Of a stretch of DNA of 64,000 nt, positions 45,595-55,883 are shown piece after piece; position 1 is the stretch's first letter; each line of letters begins with the position of its first letter. The notes below the pieces were generated by a model that saw only the letters and a program-made list of their open reading frames with translations, made no database searches and had not been told where the DNA came from. Source of the DNA: Hoplostethus atlanticus (lineage: Eukaryota > Chordata > Actinopteri > Trachichthyiformes > Trachichthyidae); NCBI GenBank assembly GCA_034670405.1, contig JAXDDX010000010.1, forward strand, positions 393,501 through 457,500. The letters are read 5' to 3'. The position numbers and the translations under genes are program-made.

Positions 45595-46499
45595 TGCTCT
45601 CTCACGTACTGAAAGTCTTCTTTACTCTCCACTCCTTGCCTCATCAGCTTGTCCACCACTGCATCTAGTGACTCCTGAGGGGGACTTGGAAGTGTAGAAA
45701 GGACAGCCTCCTTGATGAGAGCACTAACATCTGTGTTACGCCCCCGTCTAGGGGAATAGGGATGCAACATAAGAGTAGGTACCCTTCCCTCCCTTCTCCC
45801 CAAACCACTCTCCATCACACAGGTACATGCAAAACTATAACAGTATTTTATATTATAGTATTTTATAGTATTTTACATTATTTTGTTTATAATTTGAACT
45901 GTCTGAAGCATAACCTTTAGGGTGAGCCCCAAAACAACAAACAAAACCAAAAACTGTTAGTAATAAAGCTCACCAGTCTACTTAACAGAAAAGAAACCAG
46001 AACACAAACTACTAAAGCTACCTTCCTAAATAACATACATACATACATACATAACACTACTGCTTCCTACAGTTAGACCTATGAGATATGTAAGCTATAT
46101 TATTTACAACTATACTCACTCCAGTGCTATCCAGTGCGCCCTGTTTTACTAGCCTAAGCCACTCACACACTGACAGGTACAACCTGTCTCAGTGAAAAAC
46201 ACACAAATTGACATTTGGAGAATGAAAAAGGCTGCTCCCACTGTCAAAACTCTCACTCTGCCCAGGACGTCAACTGGAATCCTTTTATAGTTTGAGACGC
46301 CAATATGGACCAATCGGCAGCAGGCAGTCCCCCCAGCTGCTCCCACGGTCTCAGCCAATCGATGTTTGCCACCTGATGACAAAAGTCCCACATATACACA
46401 CACACACACACACACTCCAACATATGCAGTCACAGCAAAATAGTGAGGACATACACTATAAAGTACGATTACGACCCGCGGTCGTAACATTCTGGCATC
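45595..46499 (-). pseudogene. SAM-like domain exon split by a solo LTR
   Basis: On the minus strand an acceptor (CCATACCTACAG, AG at 46501-46500) leads into GATGCC... which is broken by the LTR at 46489 and resumes at 45733. It then codes VSALIKEAVLSTLPSPPQES and LDAVVDKLMRQGVESKED, ending at a donor-like GTGAGA (45594). The helical pattern (PxESLDxVVxKLxxxGVxxxED) resembles SAM-like domains found in repeat-associated fish proteins (inference). Removing the LTR and one target duplication restores one reading frame across the exon. It could belong to a host gene or to an older transposon; no neighbouring exons were recognised. Confidence 0.5.
45734..46489 (-). mobile_element. solo LTR (756 bp)
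   Basis: In its own sense it starts TGTTACGACCGCGGGTCGTA and ends GGGGGCGTAACA, with flanking ATCTG (45729-45733) and TTCTG (46490-46494), a 5-bp duplication with one mismatch. It holds inverted CCAAT motifs near 46310-46360 and a TATA box (CTATAAAAGG, 46290-46281), so the promoter faces the minus direction. A (CA)n lies at 46396-46415. No internal genes are present. Termini are of Ty3/gypsy style (inference). Confidence 0.75.
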
Positions 46500-46502
46500 C
46501 TG

Positions 46503-47384
46503 TAGGTATGGAAAATAGTGGTGAAGTGTCATTATTGATAAACCCAGCATATTATACTCAGAGGATAGTAGTCTAGTAGCTTTTCATGATCAATGCAAAC
46601 ATGCTTTGCATTTTTGTGCTCTGCATCAGCTCTAAGGCAATGGAGCCCCTGATCAACAAGACAGACAAGACAAGCCCTTGATCAAATAGACAACAGAAGC
46701 ATTATGAATTTAAACCAACTTAATCCTGCCACAGACTAGTCCCTCATCATACCCTTTACACCGACAACAGTGTTGCCTGGCTGAAAACTAAGATGAGCAA
46801 CTGATTCTTGTATCTTATTGTTAACATCTTATCTTAACAACTACACGTGATGGGAGGACATTACCAGCACTAAAGTATGCTTGCAGAAGCTGATGCCTTT
46901 CAGCAAGTTCTTGAAGTTATGTAGTTAGCGAGCACACTGTTTAAAATATGTATGCTTGTTCTCAAATGGAAGTCCATAAGCACCAGGCATCATTGTTGGG
47001 CTATCATGGGTTACCAACCCATGGCAACAGTATCCGAGGCTAGACAAGTATGTTGGGTTCATCCTTCAAAGCATAGAGGTAGAACACCCCTTGAGTCTGC
47101 TAGAGCAGGGATGGAAGAAGACTCACAGGTGGTTACAGACACTTACAATACGGTTACATCAAGGACTTTCGCTGATATGGCCTCTGACAATGTATAATAT
47201 ACCCATAACAAAGGTACAGAAGTTAGAGAAATTGATCATCTGATATGTCAGGAAATGTCTTGGAGTCCCACGCTGTAGTGGTGTGGTGGTGAGATTAGAG
47301 ATGACACTAACAGAGTCTAAAGATAGAACAGTTAGAAGTGTGGCACCTACTTTAGTAACGGGGTGAAAATGGAATCACAGAGAG
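46503..47384. other. unassigned non-coding DNA
   Basis: Nothing recognised. May belong to the 5' part of the unclassified repeat that follows. Confidence 0.4.
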
Positions 47385-47830
47385 ACAGTTCAGCAAGCAC
47401 AGTCAGCTCTAAGCCATACAGACATTGTAGGACAAGTGCAACAGGGTCATGGGGGCTTAGATGTTTAGTAAAGGCAAACCTGTGTGCAGCAAGGCAACAC
47501 AATCAGAAAAAAAGGAAAATGGTAGTTGAGAAAATACATAGCCAGGAGCAAGCAACAAGATGTGCTTGGGCAGCTCAGGCACAATTCTTGCTCAGGCAAA
47601 GCAGGGACAGTGGATGACTTGGGAAAGTGTGGACGAAACCTGGCTGGAGGAATTTGTGGAGCATGGAGGCAAACCAAAGAGGAGCAACCTATGATGTGCT
47701 TCCCTCTCCCCAAAACCTCAGCCAATGACTAGGTGAAGACCCCGATTGTCTCTTATGTTATGCTACACTAGGCATATAGGTTGTAAAACAAGTCTCACCC
47801 AAAACGATACACAGAGATACACACAAGACA
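47385..47830 (+). repeat. unclassified interspersed repeat, copy 2
   Basis: Homologous to 6590-7070: AGCAAGCACAGTCAGCTCTA, a GTGGAGCATGGAGGCAAACC block and CTCTCCCCAAAACCTCAGCC are shared in the same order. Diverged and full of stops. The next 230 bases (47840-48065) are open in one frame (IEDDGLGYKVTRRLSFTGYA) and might be part of the same element; family unknown. Confidence 0.6.
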
Positions 47831-48929
47831 TAATCAGGTGGTGAAAGCAAAGTCAGAGGCAGTGGAAGGGGCTAGTCAGTGGTTTGATTGAGGATGATGG
47901 CTTGGGCTACAAAGTAACTAGGAGACTTAGTTTCACAGGCTATGCAGTAAATGTGAAGTCTCTCACTTGCAGAGCCAATGAGGATGGCTGGACAGCTGAG
48001 CGAGCCCTGGCATCCATTGCAGAGCTGCCAGTCAAGCCAGCAAGGCCAGACGGCGCATTAGCTTAGCTGTGCAGGACTTACATGTCCTGCCTGAACCAAC
48101 ACGATGCTTCTTATCTTATATGCAGCTGCTAAACCTGCATATGAGCTTTAATAATACCAGTGCAGTGAATTATTTATGCACCAAGTGATGAAGTGTGGAC
48201 CTCTCTTCATCAGGCTACTGAAGAGACCGAGGAGTCTGATGGGTACTCCATGCTCAAAATGTCATTTGCTTCTTATATAATTACCTGAAAGGGGAGAGTT
48301 ACAATGTGTGGACTTTATGCGTTAAGTTACGCATCGAAAGCAGAGACACTATTTAATTAGCACTGAAAGAAAGCAGATCCCGTCTCTGCATAGACCCACC
48401 GCACAGAAGCTATGCCACGTAGCACTGATGGCCATTATCACAATTCAATGTTCAGTGATTTGTTTACAGAGCATGCTGAATAGGTTGCCTCAGGGCACAC
48501 ACAGAACACACACGCTGAAACGAAGGAAACAGGTGGTTGTCTGCACTGTCTCAGATGCAGATAAACTCAACAGCAAAGCGTGAGTTTATCTGTAATGACC
48601 GTCAAGTCATAACTTAGTGCTGTTAACACATACAGTAAAGATGTGTCAGAAACACACACACAAACACATACCCACACTTGCGCACTTGTACACTCATCAC
48701 CACAAAACTCAAGCACACAAATTGACTCCACTGCCTCCAAACTCTTTCACAATCAACCAGCATGATGGTGCCATGCCAGAACAACAGACAACATCTTGTT
48801 ACCACTTTATTATCACCCCACCGCCTTCCCCACACCTCCACTTCATATCTCCATCTCCCCGTCTTACAGAGACATCCAGACTCACCACACACACCTTCAT
48901 ATTCTCACAATCCACACAGATTCTGACAT

Positions 48930-48962
<33 letters not shown>

Positions 48963-49994
48963 CACAGACTGACTCACTCAAACGTAACACTCAATGGTCA
49001 CTCTCATTCTCACTAACACATGCATACATGCAACACACTCGTATACACAGAGCGCCATGCTGTGTGTTAAGCTGTAGGACCCAGATGGCAGCCACCCAGT
49101 GTGAGCTGATGGGCTCCCACGATGAGTTAGGACAGGATATGGGCACACACAGATGGCGACCCACTGAGAGAGGACGGGAGATGGACGCGCTGACTATTGA
49201 TTTACTCAGATCAATGATTCACAACCTGGTCATCAGACACTAGGGGGGTAGCACCCACTGAGCTGGCACATTGGGCACAGATCACTAAATGTACACAGGG
49301 TACAAGCCAACTCAGTTTTAACCCAAACTCAAATTTCAGGTAATATATTTAACGCCTTTATACTCCTTGATTTATCAGTTGAGTATCTTTTTACCCATTC
49401 ACCAAGATTTGAAAGACCATGGATACTGGATAGAAACACTGTTGGTACAACATCCTTCCACCATTCATATCTAATGAAAGGGACAAAAATCTGAGTTGGA
49501 GCTATTAACTTAATTGGGATGCACAGTGTGTGTGCCTATGCGCAACCATGCACGTCCATGTAGTGCTAATAAGTAGGGGCTGCTGCTGTGATATCGTCTT
49601 GATATTGAATATTTCCGAGTGTGAAGTTCCTGTGCTTCGTGTATCTTATTGTGCACTTTGTAATGGAAAACATTTGATGTTGTTACATCAAATATTATAA
49701 TATCCTGTTATAAGCAGGGAAGACACGAATGGTGATGCACAAACCAGATATTTTAAAATAAAGCGACAATATATAATATATATAAGACAAGAGCTTTGGC
49801 TTTGACCCTGTAGCAGGAAATAAACCCTATAAATTAATTACATGCTGAAGACCCCCCAGGGGAATAGAGACAGGGCCTTAACACGGTGGCGGTGGCTTGG
49901 TGCAAGGATGTAGTGGAGTACACACTGAAATGACTCACAAGTATATGTACAAAGCAGTACATTAGAAAGTACACATATAATCTATGGTTAAAAT
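47831..49994. other. unassigned DNA, CA-rich in part
   Basis: CA-rich patches at 48650-48720 and (CA)15 at 48931-48960 explain the 208-codon Thr/His frame of 48617-49243. No gene is recognised. Confidence 0.5.
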
Positions 49995-50150
49995 ATCTTA
50001 ACCAAACCAAATAATAATAACCAATAACCAAACTGAATCAAAAGCAGCAGTAAAAAAAGGTGTTCTCTTAAAACTATCAGGAGTTTTAGTTTTTCTGAGA
50101 TCGTCTGGGAGGTTGTTCCGGAGACCAGGGGCTCCCCAGCTCCTTTGGTT
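49995..50150 (-). mobile_element. LINE C-terminal fragment
   Basis: The minus strand reads APGLRNNLPDDLRKTKTPDS followed by FKRTPFF, matching the pattern G-P-x-L-W-N-x-L-P-x-x-L-R...F-K-x-x-L-K-T-x-L-F at the C-terminus of common fish LINE reverse transcriptases. Downstream it runs into AT-rich sequence. Only this tail remains. Confidence 0.5.
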
Positions 50151-52719
50151 CTTGCTGGTTAATATGCCATCTATGTGGCTCATGTGGAACAAAGGCAATA
50201 GGCAATAAAAGGCATTAGGACCATTAATTTCCTTGCTCTCTTTCTCATTGCCATTCATGTCATACATACATCAACATAACTCCATGGCACAGCAGTTTCA
50301 TGTAACACATTGCTTTTTATTTGGTCACTTGAGCTGTGAGCTAAAGGTGTCCAGCTTCACTCCATCCTTCATGCATACACACACACACACACGCACACAC
50401 CCAAGAGAACGCCACAAGTTTACAAGTATATGAAAACAGAAAATGACCCCGGGGCCAAGAAGCCGCTCTACAGACATTAAAGGACAAGTGAGACAATATC
50501 CTTTTCCATATATGTACTAAAAGCCTGGGGTTCGTGGCCTCTCTTGCCTCGGTGAGGAAGCCTCTTTCTCACACTGAGTGTTCTGCGGTGTTAAAGTCAC
50601 AGTGGGTGGAAGCGATCGGGCGGATATGTTAATTTGCCGAGGCAAATTAATGCTCAACACCCCAGAAGCCATTTAAGTTTCTTAGCTTATTAATTATGCA
50701 CTTTGTACATACTAAAATATCCTCCTATGCTGAAAAAAGGGGCTAATTAGCACCTCAAAAATATTAGTAATCTAAAGGCATTTAAATAGGGACAAGCAGT
50801 GCAAACTAGCAAGTTATCTTTTAACCCTGCTGCCTTCCGTCGATCACTTCATTCCTCCCTCTTGCCCTTTTTCCACGGCTGTATAACCTTCTCTAAAAGC
50901 ATACACAGACGTTTTAAGAGTTTATTATTAATGCGTTGGCACAATGTGTTCTTCAGACTGTCAGCGTTAATCAACAGAGACTTCCGTTCCCCCCCCCCCC
51001 CCCCCCGAGCATGAGGAGAACACACACACTTCCTTGTTCACGCTTGGCCTCGGCTCCTATTGGCTGCCTCCAAGGTAGACATGTTGTCACGGTTACCTTT
51101 GGAGCACCGCATTATTTATAAAGGTCATTCTGTGATGAAGAGCGAAGCTGAAGGAAGGAGGGAGGGAATAATACTCAAAACAAAAGTGCTTGTTGAGCTC
51201 AACTTGTTAGCGTTGTGTCTTTCCTATTGAATTCAGATACAAAACTTCACTGTCCATTGCTGTCGGTCAAAACCGTTCACTTTCAGCCTCCAATGTTCAG
51301 GCTTCTTTAAAAAATAAAAAATAATAATAAACAGCAGGTCAGAAATGTTCCCTATGTACATACAGTGGCAAGTGTTCAAACTGGACATACTCAAGTCATG
51401 TGTTTGCATGACACTGGTAGTATTTCATGTGTATAAAACTGGTCTGCGGTGTTTTTTTATTTTCGAGATCACGGTACGGCACTGAAAGCGTGGAAACGTA
51501 TGTTCTGGAGTCTGTCTTAACAGTGATTTATCCCCAGGATCTGGGGCTTCCTCATAGATGACAATGACAAATACCTGCAGCTAGCTCTTTTTTCCTTCCC
51601 CTCTGTAATTCTAATCTGGGGCCCATTGTTCCAAATTTACCTGAGAAAGTAGCCTGTCTTCAGGAATTGGGTTAGTAGTCCACACGGATTTCATTCAGGT
51701 CCGCTTTAAAGCCCCAGATGAGCAGCACCAGTATTTGACATCACAATTTCTTGCATTGTAAGTGGAACAGACGGGACTTCAAATCTCATTCTCGCAAATT
51801 AGTCAACAAACCTCTACCAGTCAGCGAAAGAGTCTCTTGCCAACAAAGAGGTTTAGGTGTAAATTGTTTCAGGCGGGGCTACTCTGCTGCACAAGACATA
51901 TGATGGGGATTACCCAGGAGCAAGTTACTGGCTGCTCGTGGAAGTTGCCGCAGCTCTAATCTTATTTCTTATTACCAGACCTCTATTGCATCTATACTGA
52001 ACTGTTAAAGAGACATTTGACTTGGGTTAACATTTACAATTAACATATACAGTATACCTCTATATGGGTTCATCAATCTGCAACTTTAATCTATAGTGAC
52101 TGCTTGCAATTAGGCTTTTTTCTGATTCTCATTTCAGGCAAAATAACATTCAACACAGAAAAAGAGAATGAATAAGACATCCCTAGAGATACCCAGTATT
52201 GGATGTTGACTGTTGAAGGGGTGTGTGCATGCTAAAGAGTGATACGCCTCTATTACAGTAAAATATTGCTTTAGATTCCTACCTGTTGTCAGTGAAAATA
52301 ATAGAAACCACTCTTCATGGGAGAGTGTCAAATATTGGATATTATATTCAATAGTTCAACTTCCTAACCACTCGATCTTGGTAAGGCTAGAAAACAAAAC
52401 ATAGCTTGCCTCCCTGTGTGCTGTGGGAGTTTTTCTCCACTGGCCCAAAAGGTCAAAGGGTCCTGTTTACTTACGTGAGGATCCATAATGCATGGTTTGT
52501 ATCGTTTACTTGAGGGACTCTCTGTGCCACTCAATGCTCTCTGTGCTCTATGTGACAGGAAGGCCAAAGGAGAGATAAGATAACCCCGGTCAGGTCAGTC
52601 CTAGGGATAGCCATATGCATGCATATAGGCAGGCACACACACACACATACACACACATACAAACGCACTGAGACCAAGAGGCAGATGGAGGTCGCAAGAG
52701 GCACAAGCATGAGCACATG

Positions 52720-52750
<31 letters not shown>

Positions 52751-52945
52751 CCTGAGTCAACACAGAGAGATCTGACCCTTTGGGGGAAGATATAAAGAAT
52801 CTCCCTCTTGTTTGCTGCCTCTAAGGTCTCCTGCTCCTATAGCAAACTTAGTAAGAGAGGTGGCTGACTTCATGGATGTGCTGTGACTCTGACTGCTGCA
52901 CATCACTGGTTGAATTACAACTTTGAACTGCTTTCACTATGAGCC
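50151..52945. other. unassigned DNA with candidate regulatory blocks
   Basis: No gene is recognised. It holds (CA)n at 50376-50400, an 18-base C run at 50989-51006, (CA)n at 52626-52660 and 52720-52747. The block 50600-50720 looks like constrained non-coding DNA. At 51050-51122 an inverted CCAAT (CTATTGGCTG) precedes TTTATAAAGG by about 55 bases, a promoter-like arrangement without a recognised downstream exon. Confidence 0.45.
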
Positions 52946-52987
52946 ACTCGTTTTAATACTTTTTAATAAAAAAGTATTAAAACGAGT
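52946..52987. repeat. perfect 19-bp hairpin
   Basis: ACTCGTTTTAATACTTTTT (52946-52964) and its exact reverse complement (52969-52987) with a 4-base loop AATA. Confidence 0.97.
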
Positions 52988-53195
52988 CTGTGACAGTGTC
53001 TTGTCACTATAGAGGGAACCGAAGGATGGAACAGACACAGAGGGTTGGGAGAGGCAGGCGGCTTTACTAGGACCAACAAAATCAGGGGCCATTGGCCTGG
53101 CATACAAACACAGCCTAAGCCCTGAACCCTCACAGACTTAACTGACGTCACCTGGTAAATGCTTGAGTGCGAGAGGCTGCAAGGGCTCGAAATTG

Positions 53196-53203
53196 TATAA
53201 ATA
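53196..53203 (+). promoter_or_regulatory. TATA box of the element
   Basis: TATAAATA, 107 bases upstream of the ATG at 53310; the spacing suits a short untranslated leader. Confidence 0.4.
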
Positions 53204-53309
53204 GGAATGGGACAGCACTTTGCGACATATCGCATTACCTTGACGACACCAATTTTTTATGTACGATTGTGGGTTTGGGACTTTTTATTTTACGTTTTTT
53301 ACTTTCTTC

Positions 53310-53386
53310 ATGACCAAGGCACTTAAGGGACCGACTGCCCGATCTGAACGGTCTTCCAGGCTCTTGCCTTACAGAGTGGACGAGAG
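53310..53386 (+). pseudogene. candidate first coding exon of the element
   Basis: ATG at 53310 starts MTKALKGPTARSERSSRLLP and four to six further residues, then a splice-donor-like AG|GTAATT at 53387. Basic, no domain recognised. If real it is the first exon of the autonomous parent's gene retained in a deletion derivative. Confidence 0.3.
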
Positions 53387-53752
53387 GTAATTGTCAATAA
53401 TCAATTGACTCGTTTTGTTAAAACAGCATCATCAAGCAAAAATTTAAATAAATGGTTGATGAATAAACATTTGTCCTTCCATTTGTCCACCGTTTTTTTT
53501 ACCGCTTCCGGGCATCCCCTGGTAACCCCTGTATTTATCGTCACAACGCTATGAACTGTGGGTAATTCCCTCAGGCAAAGTCTGCATCGATGCAGACTTA
53601 CGGAAAGTGTGCATAAAGGGCTCAAAAAGTCTGCGAGAGCGCCCTCATGCACTTGACGATTTGACAGTGGGACAGCCCTAAACCCTTGCGGACTTAGCGG
53701 GAACGCGCCTCAAAGTCCGTGAGTCCGTGAGGGGGGACATTGGGATTGGGCC

Positions 53753-54627
53753 TTATACAGCTTCCCGACCCAGCTTCACTGTGAGGGATTTAAGCACAAC
53801 GTTAATTGCATGACAATCAGCCTGACCTCTCACAGGTGCGTCTGCCTCCCCGCTGAGCCCCTGCCCCTTCTCTCCGCCCACAGCTGCTGGCACAACCACA
53901 CCCCCCTGCCACAGAGTCAAATGCTCATTTCAGATGTTTTTTGTGCTTGACTCATCTACTGACTCATCTGTAAAATGGATTTGCTGTCACAGAAGAAAAC
54001 AGACTGTCAGCTTTTGATTATGGGTCAAATAATATCTTCTATCTTCATACCATATACATTCTGTACAGTAGGGTAGAATATACGTAAAGAGGTTAGCTGG
54101 ACATCCAAGTGCTCATATGGACAGTTCAGGGGTTGGCTCAGCGTGTAACTTAGAGACATGAGGTCCTAGACCCTCACTTGGATGGGATGAAGTGTGTGTG
54201 TGTGTGTGTGTGTTTATGTGTTAATGCATGCATGTGTGCGTTTGTGTGTGCATGCTGGCTGCATGTGTCCATGTGTCAGGGGAGCTTGACACCCGCTGAT
54301 GAAGAAATCAAGTCGGAGAGTCCTCCTGCAGTCACAAGCTGCCCTTCTACCACAGGAGTCTTTCTCGCCAGTCTGTCATATTGGCTGGTAGTCACTGCCC
54401 AATGCCAATAGAAATATGCTTCTCTGTGTCGGTCTTTCTCCCTGTCTGTCTGTCTGGGTCACTCACACTGGCTCAGTCTCAGTTCCACCGTCTCTTCTCT
54501 GCTGTCTGTCTCTTTCTATACCTCTCTTTCTCTCTCTCTCTTTCCTGTAATGTAAGCATTAAACTACATCTAAGGTTACACACTTGACATACAATCAAAG
54601 GTATGAGTAGTGGGACGCTGAGGAAAA
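53753..54627. other. unassigned non-coding DNA
   Basis: (TG)n at 54192-54213 and a pyrimidine-rich stretch at 54420-54545. No gene. Confidence 0.5.
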
Positions 54628-54960
54628 ATTAGTTTATTGATTTATTTATTTATTTAAGATTTATTTGGCAGGGACAGTACACATCAATCAACATTTTAGT
54701 TCACACTTCAATGTAAATGTGTCAGAGTTAGCCACAAGGCTAATTTACATCTGTAGTCCCCAGGCAGGTCAACAACATAACAATTACAATAAAGTTAAAA
54801 AAATAAAATAAAAACAGTACATTATGTTAGGAAACATTAACAGTACAGCAGCATTAAAAATAATCAGTAAATGCAGGAGGTTTCAACCTCCATATTAAAT
54901 CAATCTCAAAACAAATAAAAGACAACAGCAAAAAATACCAACTTCCCATGTTACCACCTA
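54628..54960 (-). repeat. interspersed repeat, antisense
   Basis: ATTTATTTATTTATTTAAGA, then GGCAGGGACAGTACACATCA and GTCAGAGTTAGCCACAAGGC, then GTAGTCCCCAGGCAGGTC. This is the reverse complement of the 3' end of a repeat very common in fish genomes (recalled). Family not named; the right boundary is approximate. Confidence 0.65.
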
Positions 54961-55846
54961 AAAACACATCTTTTAGAGATGATTTGCAGAATGACTAAGT
55001 GGCCAAACCTTTTACAGGTCTGTGTGTGGAGTCATCTGTGAGCTGCAATGTTGATAATAACTAAAATGCCATCTGGCTGGATGCAACTGGGGAATCAGAG
55101 GAGAGTTCTTGATAATTACATTGGTTGACAGTTATTTCACAGCAGTTAATTTCACAGTGACTAGAGGAAGCTCTCTTTACAGGGTAGCATAACATCGCTT
55201 TGTTCTCCAACCACAGCTTTGCAAGGCTTCAGAAGAAGACGTAATGTATTAATAACTTCACAGAGTACAATATAAAAACTACGCTGGCATTTGGCATCTT
55301 TTCGGTTAAGTATGTTGCAGTGCCTTCCCCTTAAAGTGGAGATTCTTCATTTTAATTGTGGTGATATGTTTGGTGATAGGGGGTCGTTGCTGTGGTGTTT
55401 TGCACAGCATCACCAGTACTTTGACATCACTGGACTGACAGCAGCTCCCACAATCCCAAACAGAGTGACCATGACTACATATATCAAACATGTTTCATTA
55501 AACAATGTGATTATATCTATTACAGTCAATAGCATATTTCCAATTCCAAATAGAGACACAATCTATTAAGTGATATTTTTCCACTAATTCCTGATTATTT
55601 GTTCCCATGAAACAAACAAAACGCAACTGTGTCATTCGCTTTGGACAGTAGCCATAGACGGACGTTTCTATCTTCTGCTCGCATTTGAGAGGCTTTTAAT
55701 CTAGCAAAGGAGACTAACCTGGTCTGAGATTAGTCAGAGAAAGTTACATTATCCTTATTTGGTTTCACAGTTTTGAGTTTTCTGTGGTTTAAGTTCTGCT
55801 GATTGCCACTAGACAAACATCTGTCTGGCTAATTGATCGAGACAAA

Positions 55847-55883
<37 letters not shown>

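Larger units (their letters stand above)
53112..53752 (+). mobile_element. nonautonomous DNA transposon with promoter and mini-exon
   Basis: The inverted right end, GGCCCAATCCCAATGTCCCC then CTCACGGACTCACGGACTTT, is matched loosely by the left end (AGCCTAAGCCCTGAACCCTC). The same terminus occurs at 24541. Internally TATAAATA (53196-53203) is followed by an ATG frame ending at a splice donor (53310-53386). The left boundary is approximate and the target duplication was not resolved. Confidence 0.5.

Noticed and set aside
48617..49243. 208-codon Thr/His-rich frame
   Set aside because: CA-rich low-complexity DNA; no domain, no splice or start context.
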